64,000 nucleotides of DNA from Symbiopectobacterium purcellii_A (lineage in GTDB: Bacteria; Pseudomonadota; Gammaproteobacteria; Enterobacterales; Enterobacteriaceae): positions 2,666,001 to 2,730,000 of the forward strand of contig NZ_CP189882.1 of assembly GCF_052050035.1 (NCBI RefSeq), given 5' to 3'. Position 1 is the stretch's first letter. Each line of letters starts with the position of its first letter. Positions 1 to 8,067 of the stretch are shown one piece after another. Below the pieces are notes generated by a model. The model was given only the letters and a program-made list of their open reading frames with translations, was not told the DNA's origin and searched no databases. The translations under genes were made by a program, and so were the position numbers.

Positions 1-15
1 GTAGCGGTAGAAAAA

Positions 16-1476
16 GTGAATACACAGCAATTGGCAAAACTGCGTTCCATCGTGCCCGAAATGCATTGCGTGCGGCACATCCATTTTGTCGGCATCGGCG
101 GTGCTGGCATGGGCGGTATTGCCGAAGTGTTAGCGAATGAAGGGTACCACATCAGCGGCTCCGACCTGGCACCGAACGCGGTGACGCAGCAGTTGGCGGC
201 GCTGGGGGCGCAGATCTATTTTCATCACCGCGCTGAGAACGTGAAAGACGCCAGCGTGGTGGTGGTATCCAGCGCTATTAGCGCGGATAACCCGGAAATC
301 GTTGCGGCCCACGAGGCGCGTATTCCGGTGATCCGCCGCGCTGAAATGCTGGCCGAATTAATGCGTTTTCGCCACGGTATCGCGATTGCCGGAACCCACG
401 GCAAAACCACTACCACCGCGATGGTCGCCAGTATTTATGCCGAGGCGGGTCTGGACCCGACCTTTGTCAACGGTGGGTTGGTAAAAGCAGCAGGTGTGCA
501 TGCGCGCCTGGGCTCCAGTCGTTACCTGATTGCGGAAGCGGACGAGAGTGATGCGTCCTTCCTGCATCTGCAACCGATGGTGGCGATTGTCACCAATATC
601 GAAGCAGATCATATGGATACCTATCAGGGCGATTTTGAAAATTTAAAGCAGATGTTCATCAACTTTTTGCACAATCTGCCGTTTTATGGCCGTGCGGTGA
701 TGTGCGTGGACGATGCGGTGATTCGTGAATTGCTGCCGCGCGTGGGGCGTCATATCACCACCTACGGCTTTAGCGATGACGCCGATGTGCGCGTGGCAGA
801 GTACCGTCAGTCCGGTGCGCAGGGGCACTTTACACTGGCGCGTCAGGGTAAGCCGCTGTTGCAGGTTACGCTGAACGCACCGGGCCGCCATAACGCGTTG
901 AACGCGGCGGCAGCGGTTGCTGTGGCGACGGAAGAGGGCATTGATGACGCGGCAATCCTGCGTGCGCTCTCCAGTTTTCAGGGAACCGGACGCCGTTTCG
1001 ATTTCCTGGGGGAATTCCCGCTGTATGAGGTAAATGGCAACGCAGGCAGTGTAATGCTGGTGGATGACTACGGCCACCACCCGACAGAAGTGGATGCAAC
1101 GATCAAAGCCGCTCGCGCCGGTTGGCCGGAGAAACGCGTGGTGATGGTATTTCAGCCGCACCGTTATACGCGCACGCGCGACCTGTATGACGATTTTGCC
1201 CACGTGTTGTCGCAAGTGGATGTGTTGCTGATGCTGGATGTGTACTCGGCGGGAGAAAGCCCCATTCCAGGTGCTGATAGCCGCTCGCTGTGTCGTACTA
1301 TTCGCGGACGCGGCAAGGTCGATCCGATTCTGGTTACCGATCCGGATATGCTGGCAACGCTGCTGGCACCGACGTTACAGGATGGCGATCTGGTGCTGAT
1401 TCAAGGCGCGGGCAATGTGGGCAAGCTGGCGCGTAAACTGGCGGATACCCGCTTACAACCTCTGGTTACGGAGTGA
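16..1476 (+). CDS. murC: UDP-N-acetylmuramate--L-alanine ligase MurC
   Basis: Cytoplasmic Mur ligase that uses ATP to add L-alanine to UDP-MurNAc, the first step in building the peptidoglycan stem peptide. The 486-residue product is near full length for the family. It shows the N-terminal nucleotide-sugar fold (GIGGAGMGG about residues 26-34), the Mur-ligase ATP loop GTHGKTTTT (about 126-134) and the DDYGHHPTEV block in the C-terminal half. It starts with GTG, giving the same N-terminus (MNTQQLAKLRSIVPEM) as E. coli MurC. Its stop lies two bases before the ddlB start, so the two are translationally close in the dcw operon. murG and ftsW would be expected just outside the left edge. Confidence 0.97.
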   Translation: MNTQQLAKLRSIVPEMHCVRHIHFVGIGGAGMGGIAEVLANEGYHISGSDLAPNAVTQQLAALGAQIYFHHRAENVKDASVVVVSSAISADNPEIVAAHEARIPVIRRAEMLAELMRFRHGIAIAGTHGKTTTTAMVASIYAEAGLDPTFVNGGLVKAAGVHARLGSSRYLIAEADESDASFLHLQPMVAIVTNIEADHMDTYQGDFENLKQMFINFLHNLPFYGRAVMCVDDAVIRELLPRVGRHITTYGFSDDADVRVAEYRQSGAQGHFTLARQGKPLLQVTLNAPGRHNALNAAAAVAVATEEGIDDAAILRALSSFQGTGRRFDFLGEFPLYEVNGNAGSVMLVDDYGHHPTEVDATIKAARAGWPEKRVVMVFQPHRYTRTRDLYDDFAHVLSQVDVLLMLDVYSAGESPIPGADSRSLCRTIRGRGKVDPILVTDPDMLATLLAPTLQDGDLVLIQGAGNVGKLARKLADTRLQPLVTE

Positions 1477-1478
1477 GT

Positions 1479-2399
1479 ATGGCGGAAAAAGTGGCAGTGC
1501 TGCTGGGAGGAACATCGGCGGAGCGTGACGTGTCATTGCGCTCCGGGCAGGCGGTGGTTGCCGGGCTCAAAGAGGCGGGAATTGATGCGCATGCCGTTGA
1601 CACCCGCGATTTCCCAGTCACTCGCCTGAAAGAGGTCGGATTCGACAAAGTGTTTATCGCCCTGCACGGTCGGGGTGGGGAAGACGGCACGCTGCAAGGG
1701 GTATTGGAGTTTTTGCAATTGCCTTACACCGGCAGCGGTGTGATGGCGTCGGCGCTGACCATGGACAAATGGCGCACCAAGCTGGTGTGGCAGTCGTTAG
1801 GATTGCCGATAGCCCCTTATGTCGCGTTGACGCGGGCACAGTATCATGCGTTAACGCCTGAGCAGTTGCAGTCAGCCTGTGTGCACCTCGGATTGACGCT
1901 GATCGTGAAGCCGAGCCGTGAGGGTTCCAGCGTCGGCATGAGCAAAGTGACGCAGCAAGAGGAACTGACGGCGGCACTGGACACCGCTTTTGAGCATGAC
2001 GACGATGTGCTGGTTGAGAAGTGGCTGAGTGGACCGGAATATACGGTGGCGCTGTTAGGCGAGACGGTGCTGCCCTCGATTCGTATTCAGGCAGCTGGCG
2101 CGTTTTACGATTATGACGCGAAGTACCTCTCGGACGAGACGCAGTATTTTTGTCCCAGTGGGCTGCTGGCAGAGCAGGAGCAGGCCATCGGTGCACTGGC
2201 GCAAGCAGCCTTTGCGGCATTGGGATGTCGCGGTTGGGGCCGTGTTGATCTGATGTTGGATACCGACGGTGCGTTTTACCTGTTGGAAGTGAATACGTCG
2301 CCCGGTATGACGGATCACAGTCTGGTGCCGATGGCTGCCCGGCAGCACGGGATGAGCTTCTCGCAGCTTGTCGCGCAGATCCTGGCCTCGGCTGTTTGA
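1479..2399 (+). CDS. ddlB: D-alanine--D-alanine ligase DdlB
   Basis: ATP-grasp ligase that joins two D-alanines into the dipeptide used by MurF; cytoplasmic, peptidoglycan pathway. The sequence opens with the family motif VLLGGTSAERDVSLRSG, has ALHGRGGEDGTLQG near residue 63 and the ATP-grasp KPSREGSSVGMSKV block near 144, and ends with EVNTSPGMT-type metal and substrate residues. I chose ATG at 1479 because GGAG lies just upstream and the result matches the family N-terminus; an in-frame GTG at 1473 would overlap the murC stop. About 306 residues, the usual size. The ftsQ start follows one base after the stop, so the cell-wall and division genes are tightly packed. Confidence 0.96.
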   Translation: MAEKVAVLLGGTSAERDVSLRSGQAVVAGLKEAGIDAHAVDTRDFPVTRLKEVGFDKVFIALHGRGGEDGTLQGVLEFLQLPYTGSGVMASALTMDKWRTKLVWQSLGLPIAPYVALTRAQYHALTPEQLQSACVHLGLTLIVKPSREGSSVGMSKVTQQEELTAALDTAFEHDDDVLVEKWLSGPEYTVALLGETVLPSIRIQAAGAFYDYDAKYLSDETQYFCPSGLLAEQEQAIGALAQAAFAALGCRGWGRVDLMLDTDGAFYLLEVNTSPGMTDHSLVPMAARQHGMSFSQLVAQILASAV

Positions 2400-2400
2400 T

Positions 2401-3276
2401 ATGTCGCAGGCGGCGCGGAATTTGCGCGGACGCGACGAGGAGCCAAAAGGCGGGCGTCGCAGTAACGGTGGGCAATTGGCCGGATTGTTGTTCCTGCTGA
2501 TGGTGCTTGGCACTATCCTGTGGGGCGGCTTGATGGTGTTGCAATGGATGAAGGATGCCAGTCGGTTGCCGCTGTCGCGTTTGGTGGTCACCGGTGAGCG
2601 GCACTACACCACCCATGATGATATTCGCCAGGCGATATTGTCGCTGGGCGCGCCGGGCACCTTTATGACGCAGGATGTGGATGTTATCCAGCAGCAGATT
2701 GAACGTCTGCCGTGGATCAAACAGGCAAGCGTGCGTAAGCAGTGGCCTGACGAATTAAAGATTCATCTGGTTGAATATGTGCCCGTAGCGCGGTGGAATG
2801 ACCAACTGATGGTGGATGCAGAAGGCAATTCCTTCAGCGTGCCCGTTGAACGGGTCGGTAATCGCAAAATGCCGCTGCTGTACGGGCCAGAAGGCAGCGA
2901 AAACGATGTGCTGGAAGGCTACCACACCATGAGTCAGGTGTTGGCGAGCAGTAAGCTGACATTAAAAATGGTGGCGATGAGTGCGCGGCATTCATGGCAG
3001 TTAGGGTTGGAAGATGACATCCGCCTGGAATTGGGGCGTGATGAGCGAGCCCGGCGTTTGGAACGTTTTCTAGAGATTTACCCGCTGTTGCAGCGGCAGG
3101 CGCAGAACGACAACAAACGTGTTAGCTACGTGGACTTACGTTATGACACCGGTGCCGCGGTAGGATGGGCACCGCCTCTGCTGGATCAGCAGCAGGGAAA
3201 TGCTCAGCGAAAAGACGTTGATCAAAAACTGAACGGTAATCAGCAACAGAATCAGGCACAGGCTAAACAACAATGA
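2401..3276 (+). CDS. ftsQ: Cell division protein FtsQ
   Basis: Bitopic inner-membrane divisome protein that recruits FtsB/FtsL and links early and late division proteins. From the ATG at 2401 (MSQAARNLRGRD) it has a short cytoplasmic tail, one membrane segment (LAGLLFLLMVLGTILWGGLMVL, about residues 28-49), then the periplasmic POTRA region starting LVVTGERHYTTHDDIRQ and the beta domain with RKQWPDELKIHLVEYVP. The C-terminus is a long Gln-rich tail, as in enterobacteria. A longer reading from 2368 would overlap ddlB by 32 bases and lacks family support. The stop overlaps the ftsA start (ATGA), suggesting coupled translation. Confidence 0.95.
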   Translation: MSQAARNLRGRDEEPKGGRRSNGGQLAGLLFLLMVLGTILWGGLMVLQWMKDASRLPLSRLVVTGERHYTTHDDIRQAILSLGAPGTFMTQDVDVIQQQIERLPWIKQASVRKQWPDELKIHLVEYVPVARWNDQLMVDAEGNSFSVPVERVGNRKMPLLYGPEGSENDVLEGYHTMSQVLASSKLTLKMVAMSARHSWQLGLEDDIRLELGRDERARRLERFLEIYPLLQRQAQNDNKRVSYVDLRYDTGAAVGWAPPLLDQQQGNAQRKDVDQKLNGNQQQNQAQAKQQ

Positions 3277-4529
3277 TCAAGTCGACGGACAGAAAACTGG
3301 TAGTTGGGCTGGAAATCGGTACAGCAAAAGTGGCTGCACTGGTAGGGGAAGTTCTGCCCGATGGCATGGTCAATATCATCGGCGTGGGCAGTTGTCCGTC
3401 ACGCGGGATGGATAAAGGCGGCGTTAACGATTTGGAGTCCGTTGTTAAATGTGTACAGCGGACCATTGACCAGGCTGAGTTGATGGCGGATTGTCAAATC
3501 TCTTCCGTCTATCTGGCGCTGTCGGGCAAACACATCAGTTGCCAAAATGAAATCGGTATCGTGCCGATTTCGGAAGAAGAAGTGACGCAGGATGACGTCC
3601 AGAGCGTGGTCCACACGGCGAAATCCGTGCGTGTGCGCGATGAACACCGTATTTTGCATGTGATTCCGCAAGAATACGCCATTGATTACCAGGAAGGGAT
3701 CAAGAACCCGATTGGTCTCTCCGGCGTGCGCATGCAGGCAAAGGTGCATTTGATAACCTGTCATAATGATATGGCGAAAAACATTGTCAAAGCCGTAGAG
3801 CGCTGCGGTCTGAAAGTGGACCAACTGATTTTCGCTGGCCTGGCTTCCAGTTACGCCGTGCTGACGGAAGATGAGCTTGAGTTGGGCGTTTGCGTGGTGG
3901 ATATCGGCGGTGGCACCATGGATATCGCGGTGTATACCGGCGGTGCGCTGCGCCACACTAAGGTGATCCCTTACGCGGGCAATGTCGTGACCAGTGACAT
4001 CGCTTATGCGTTTGGCACGCCGCCCACGGACGCGGAAGCCATCAAGGTCCGTCACGGTTGCGCATTAGGTGCGATCGTCAGCAAAGACGAAAATTTGGAA
4101 GTGCCGAGCGTTGGCGGTCGGCCGCCACGTAGTCTGCAACGGCAGACCCTGGCTGAAGTGATTGAACCGCGTTACACCGAATTGCTCAATTTGGTGAACG
4201 ATGAAATTTTGCAATTGCAGGAGCAACTCCGTCAGCAGGGCGTGAAGCACCATTTGGCCGCCGGCATTGTGCTGACGGGCGGTGCCGCTCAGATCGACGG
4301 GCTGGTTGATTGCGCCAAACGCGTATTCCACACGCAGGTGCGTATCGGTCAGCCACTGAATATAACAGGCTTAACGGATTATGCGCAGGAGCCCTTCTAC
4401 TCAACGGCGGTCGGGCTGCTGCATTACGGCAAAGAGTCTCACCTGGGCGGTGAGCACGAAGTAGAAAAACGTGGCTCAGTGGGCAATTGGTTTAAACGCA
4501 TCAGTAGCTGGCTGAGAAAGGAATTTTAA
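3273..4529 (+). CDS. ftsA: Cell division protein FtsA
   Basis: Actin-like ATPase that tethers FtsZ filaments to the membrane. At 418 residues it is the usual length. It begins KSTDRKLVVGLEIGTAKVAALVGE (phosphate 1 loop), carries VVDIGGGTMDIAVY (phosphate 2) near 208 and LTGGAAQIDGL near 332, and ends in the amphipathic membrane helix GNWFKRISSWLRKEF. The arginines in the block RPPRSLQRQ to EPRYTELL are all kept, so I see no sign of a ZipA-bypass type substitution there. The start overlaps the ftsQ stop by four bases and ftsZ follows after 66 bases, as in E. coli. Confidence 0.97.
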   Translation: MIKSTDRKLVVGLEIGTAKVAALVGEVLPDGMVNIIGVGSCPSRGMDKGGVNDLESVVKCVQRTIDQAELMADCQISSVYLALSGKHISCQNEIGIVPISEEEVTQDDVQSVVHTAKSVRVRDEHRILHVIPQEYAIDYQEGIKNPIGLSGVRMQAKVHLITCHNDMAKNIVKAVERCGLKVDQLIFAGLASSYAVLTEDELELGVCVVDIGGGTMDIAVYTGGALRHTKVIPYAGNVVTSDIAYAFGTPPTDAEAIKVRHGCALGAIVSKDENLEVPSVGGRPPRSLQRQTLAEVIEPRYTELLNLVNDEILQLQEQLRQQGVKHHLAAGIVLTGGAAQIDGLVDCAKRVFHTQVRIGQPLNITGLTDYAQEPFYSTAVGLLHYGKESHLGGEHEVEKRGSVGNWFKRISSWLRKEF

Positions 4530-4595
4530 TGTTTATCAGAGATCGTGTGGCACACTTGAAGGTCTCGCGGTACAGGCACAAAACGGAGAGAAATT

Positions 4596-5747
4596 ATGTT
4601 TGAACCAATGGAGTTAACCAACGACGCGGTGATTAAAGTCATCGGCGTCGGCGGTGGCGGCGGTAACGCCGTCGAACATATGGTGCGCGAGCGCATCGAA
4701 GGCGTCGAATTCTTCGCAGTGAACACCGATGCGCAGGCACTGCGCAAGACTGCGGTGGGTCAGACTATTCAGATTGGTAGCGGCATCACCAAAGGGCTGG
4801 GCGCAGGCGCCAACCCGGAAGTGGGTCGTAACTCGGCGGAAGAAGACCGTGAAGCGCTGCGTGCTGCGCTTGATGGTGCTGACATGGTGTTTATCGCTGC
4901 CGGTATGGGCGGTGGTACCGGTACCGGTGCAGCACCCGTAGTGGCTGAAGTGGCAAAGGATCTCGGTATCCTGACGGTTGCGGTTGTGACCAAGCCCTTC
5001 AACTTCGAAGGCAAAAAGCGCATGGCGTTTGCCGAGCAGGGGATTGCCGAGCTGTCCAAGCATGTGGATTCGCTGATCACCATCCCTAACGACAAACTGC
5101 TGAAAGTGCTGGGTCGCGGCATTTCTTTACTGGATGCATTCGGTGCAGCGAACGATGTACTGAAAGGCGCTGTCCAAGGTATTGCCGAACTGATTACCCG
5201 TCCTGGTCTGATGAACGTTGACTTTGCCGACGTGCGGACCGTGATGTCAGAAATGGGTTATGCCATGATGGGCTCCGGCGTGGCGCGCGGTGAAGACCGT
5301 GCCGAAGAAGCGGCTGAAATGGCGATTTCCAGCCCGCTGTTGGAAGATATCGACCTGTCTGGCGCGCGCGGCGTGCTGGTTAACATCACGGCGGGCTTTG
5401 ACCTGCGTCTGGATGAGTTCGAAACCGTGGGTAACACTATCCGTGCGTTCGCCTCCGACAATGCCACCGTGGTGATTGGTACCTCGTTGGATCCGGACAT
5501 GAACGACGAACTGCGCGTCACCGTGGTGGCGACCGGTATCGGCATGGACAAGCGCCCGGAAATTACGCTGGTGACCAACAAACAAGCCAGCCAACCGGTC
5601 ATGGATCACCGTTACCAGCAGCACGGTATGACGCCGCTGACGCAGGAAAAACCGGCGGCCAAGGTGGTTAATGACCAAACGGTACAAACCAACAAAGAGC
5701 CTGACTATTTGGATATTCCCGCATTTTTGCGCAAACAAGCGGACTAA
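4596..5747 (+). CDS. ftsZ: Cell division GTPase FtsZ
   Basis: Tubulin-like GTPase that forms the Z ring. The 383-residue product contains GVGGGGGNAV near residue 17, the tubulin signature GMGGGTGTGAAP near 104, NDKLL near 165 and the T7 catalytic loop NVDFADVRTVM near 207. It ends in the conserved C-terminal peptide DYLDIPAFLRKQAD that binds FtsA, ZipA and ZapD; the last is also encoded in this window. A strong GGAGAG ribosome site lies upstream of the ATG. Sequence and length are essentially those of E. coli FtsZ. Confidence 0.98.
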   Translation: MFEPMELTNDAVIKVIGVGGGGGNAVEHMVRERIEGVEFFAVNTDAQALRKTAVGQTIQIGSGITKGLGAGANPEVGRNSAEEDREALRAALDGADMVFIAAGMGGGTGTGAAPVVAEVAKDLGILTVAVVTKPFNFEGKKRMAFAEQGIAELSKHVDSLITIPNDKLLKVLGRGISLLDAFGAANDVLKGAVQGIAELITRPGLMNVDFADVRTVMSEMGYAMMGSGVARGEDRAEEAAEMAISSPLLEDIDLSGARGVLVNITAGFDLRLDEFETVGNTIRAFASDNATVVIGTSLDPDMNDELRVTVVATGIGMDKRPEITLVTNKQASQPVMDHRYQQHGMTPLTQEKPAAKVVNDQTVQTNKEPDYLDIPAFLRKQAD

Positions 5748-5849
5748 CCTCCGCCTTGTGATTGGAATCTCCGCTCTTTGTGCTAAACTGTCCCGCCGAT
5801 CCTGGTGTAAGCTAGGACGGTTGGTTCAGTAACATTGCGAGATAATACG

Positions 5850-6767
5850 ATGATCAAACAACGTACATTAAAGCGTATCGTACAGGCGACGGGCGTCGGT
5901 TTGCATACCGGCAAGAAAGTCACTCTGACGATGCGACCTGCACCGGCGAATACCGGGGTCATCTATCGCCGCACTGACTTGAATCCACCGGTTGATTTTC
6001 CGGCTGATGCCAAATCCGTGCGTGATACCATGCTCTGTACTTGCCTGGTAAACGAGCATGACGTGCGTATTTCAACGGTGGAACACCTGAACGCCGCCTT
6101 GGCGGGGTTGGGTATCGATAACATCGTGATTGATGTTGATGCCCCGGAAATTCCAATTATGGATGGCAGTGCCAGCCCGTTCGTCTACCTGCTGCTTGAT
6201 GCCGGTATTGAAGAGCTGAACTGCGCCAAAAAGTTTGTTCGCATCAAACAACCTGTGCGGGTTGAAGACCGTGATAAATGGGCAGAACTGACGCCGTATA
6301 ACGGTTTCAGACTTGATTTTACTATCGATTTTAACCACCCGGCGATTGATGCAGGTTCACAGCGCTATTGTCTCGATTTCTCAGCCGATGCGTTTATTCG
6401 CCAGATCAGCCGAGCCCGTACTTTCGGCTTTATGCGCGATATCGAATACCTGCAATCCCGCGGTCTGTGCCTGGGCGGCAGTATGGATTGCGCTATCGTG
6501 GTAGACGATTATCGTGTGCTGAATGAAGATGGCCTGCGTTTTGAAGACGAATTTGTGCGTCACAAAATGCTGGATGCTATCGGCGACCTGTTCATGTGTG
6601 GTTATAACATCATTGGTGCGTTCTCTGCGTTCAAATCTGGCCATGCGCTAAACAACAAGCTGTTGCAGGCGGTGTTGGCTAAACAGGAAGCGTGGGAATA
6701 CGTCACCTTTGAAAACGAGCGCGAAGTGCCGTTGGCGTTCAAAGCCCCTTCTACGGTGCTGGCGTAA
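5850..6767 (+). CDS. lpxC: UDP-3-O-acyl-N-acetylglucosamine deacetylase LpxC
   Basis: Zinc deacetylase for the committed step of lipid A synthesis, in the cytoplasm. The start at 5850 gives the conserved MIKQRTLKRIVQATGVGLHTG; an upstream in-frame ATG at 5835 would add five unsupported residues. Zinc and catalytic residues are visible: ISTVEHLNAAL (His near 79), RHKMLDAIGD (His near 238, Asp near 242) and FKSGHALNN (His near 265). 305 residues, as in E. coli. It closes the dcw cluster, 102 bases after ftsZ, an intergenic gap that could hold its own promoter. A minus-strand gene follows. Confidence 0.97.
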   Translation: MIKQRTLKRIVQATGVGLHTGKKVTLTMRPAPANTGVIYRRTDLNPPVDFPADAKSVRDTMLCTCLVNEHDVRISTVEHLNAALAGLGIDNIVIDVDAPEIPIMDGSASPFVYLLLDAGIEELNCAKKFVRIKQPVRVEDRDKWAELTPYNGFRLDFTIDFNHPAIDAGSQRYCLDFSADAFIRQISRARTFGFMRDIEYLQSRGLCLGGSMDCAIVVDDYRVLNEDGLRFEDEFVRHKMLDAIGDLFMCGYNIIGAFSAFKSGHALNNKLLQAVLAKQEAWEYVTFENEREVPLAFKAPSTVLA

Positions 6768-6811
6768 CCGACATCGGTCGTTAGCGTCGTCGTTCAGGCG
6801 AATGTGACAGG

Positions 6812-7342
6812 TTATTTTTTCTGTTTGCTGGTTTTACTCGTACCCTCTCCGGCGAGTGAAGCCAGCCTTTCTAATATCTTCCTCAATTTCTCCGGACTGT
6901 GGCTGGCTAAATGCCGGAGCGTCTCGGCGCTTTGTTCGCTCAGTTGACGGGGCGGCGAGTCTGAATTTTTGTTTTCTGCGTTTAAATGATCCTTTCCCGA
7001 TACAGTTTCATCCCCTTTTGCGGCCAGCGCGGGATTAATCCTGATGTCGATCGATGCCAATGATGGTAATATCTGAGCGCGCAATGCTGAGAGTAACGAG
7101 GGTTGCTCATAACGTAACCGCATTAACCAGCTTGCATTGGCAGTTTCCAGAATCAGGTGGCCTTGTCGGTAATTCGCGACGCGACACCACGGGTGCAGTT
7201 GAGAAGGCAGTAAGCCTTTCACGGCCCGATTAAGTTTTAACAAGGCGATAGCGCGCTGTTGGACATCGTGCAAGGGGCCTTTATTTCCCCCTGACACGTT
7301 ATCGAACAGAGACTCCAGCGATTGGGGGCGACTATCACGCAT
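6812..7342 (-). CDS. DciA/DUF721 family protein
   Basis: Small protein of the DUF721 family, now called DciA after the replicative-helicase loader found in many bacteria. The conserved core is visible: a first part with RAIALLKLNRAVKGLLPSQL, then WCRVANYRQGHLILETANASWLMRLRYEQPSLLSALR (a KH-like DciA fold), followed by a low-complexity polar stretch and a Lys-rich tail. I prefer the ATG at 7342, which has GGAG upstream; the earlier ATG at 7378 would overlap the secM start and lacks a ribosome site. The place between lpxC and secM/secA is the usual one for this family in gammaproteobacteria. The helicase-loading role is inferred from the family, not shown here. Confidence 0.75.
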   Translation of the reverse strand: MRDSRPQSLESLFDNVSGGNKGPLHDVQQRAIALLKLNRAVKGLLPSQLHPWCRVANYRQGHLILETANASWLMRLRYEQPSLLSALRAQILPSLASIDIRINPALAAKGDETVSGKDHLNAENKNSDSPPRQLSEQSAETLRHLASHSPEKLRKILERLASLAGEGTSKTSKQKK

Positions 7343-7376
7343 AGGTATCAGGCTCCGGTGGGCAAATAAACTCGTC

Positions 7377-7889
7377 ATGGGTATTCTAAATCGTTGGCGA
7401 CAATTTGGCAGACGTTATTTTTGGCCACATCTCCTGTTGGGGATGGTGGCGGCCAGCCTTGGTCTGCCGACCAGCTTTAACGACACCAACGAGAATGCTT
7501 CTGCGTCCAACGCGACGGCCAGTATCAGTCGCCAGAATCCCGTCGCTTTCAGCCTGACCGAACTGGCCAGTTTGAAAGAGGTGCATCGCCGCACGTCGTT
7601 TGGTATCGATTATTGGCATCAACATGCCATTCGCACGGTTATTCGCCATCTCTCCTTTGCATTGACGGTGCCTCAGGCACACGTATTGCCGGAGGCTGAG
7701 GCGGCGTTAAGTGCGCACCCGCTGGTAATTTTGGATACGCTCAATGCCTTGTTGACGCTGCCGGAAACGCCCTCGGCGTTAACCCCCCCACTGCACGGCA
7801 CTCTGGTTTTTGCCGCTTCTCCTCACCGTACCGGGCTATGGTTGTCTCAAGTCCGTGGCATCCGCGCTGGGCCAGCACGCTCTGCCTGA
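7377..7889 (+). CDS. secM: SecM secretion monitor
   Basis: Regulatory exported peptide whose nascent chain stalls its own ribosome and thereby exposes the secA ribosome-binding site when secretion is slow. The N-terminus RRYFWPHLLLGMVAASLGLP is nearly that of E. coli and the length is the same, 170 residues. The C-terminal arrest region reads LWLSQVRGIRAGP: Trp and the invariant GIRAGP are kept. The Phe five residues before that Trp in E. coli is His here, and the Ile after it is Leu. The signal-peptide cleavage motif also differs (LGLPTSFND where E. coli has LGLPALSNA). Whether arrest strength is changed cannot be judged by eye. Confidence 0.92.
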   Translation: MGILNRWRQFGRRYFWPHLLLGMVAASLGLPTSFNDTNENASASNATASISRQNPVAFSLTELASLKEVHRRTSFGIDYWHQHAIRTVIRHLSFALTVPQAHVLPEAEAALSAHPLVILDTLNALLTLPETPSALTPPLHGTLVFAASPHRTGLWLSQVRGIRAGPARSA

Positions 7890-8027
7890 CACGCCGTTTC
7901 ACTCGCGTTTTCCTGGCGTATAACAACGAACATGGACAATGTCACTGTTCTGAATGCAAACGCGAATACCGCTTCTCTCGTCGATCCCCGGATCGCGATG
8001 AAAGGAATTATGAGTAGCTATCGTATC

Positions 8028-8046
8028 GCCGCTGATATACAGCGGC
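8028..8046 (+). promoter_or_regulatory. Hairpin in the secM-secA leader
   Basis: GCCGCTG (8028-8034) and CAGCGGC (8040-8046) form a perfect 7-bp stem with a five-base loop, ending 21 bases before the secA ATG. In E. coli the secM-secA spacer folds so that the secA ribosome site is hidden until SecM stalls. Here the spacer is longer (178 bases), so the exact base pairing must differ. The role is inferred. Confidence 0.5.
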
Positions 8047-8067
8047 CTACGCGAGAATAAAATCATT

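Noticed and set aside
1654..2616. A 320-residue minus-strand open frame across ddlB
   Set aside because: Low-complexity, Pro/Arg/His-rich translation typical of the antisense of GC-rich genes; ddlB and ftsQ are certain on the plus strand.
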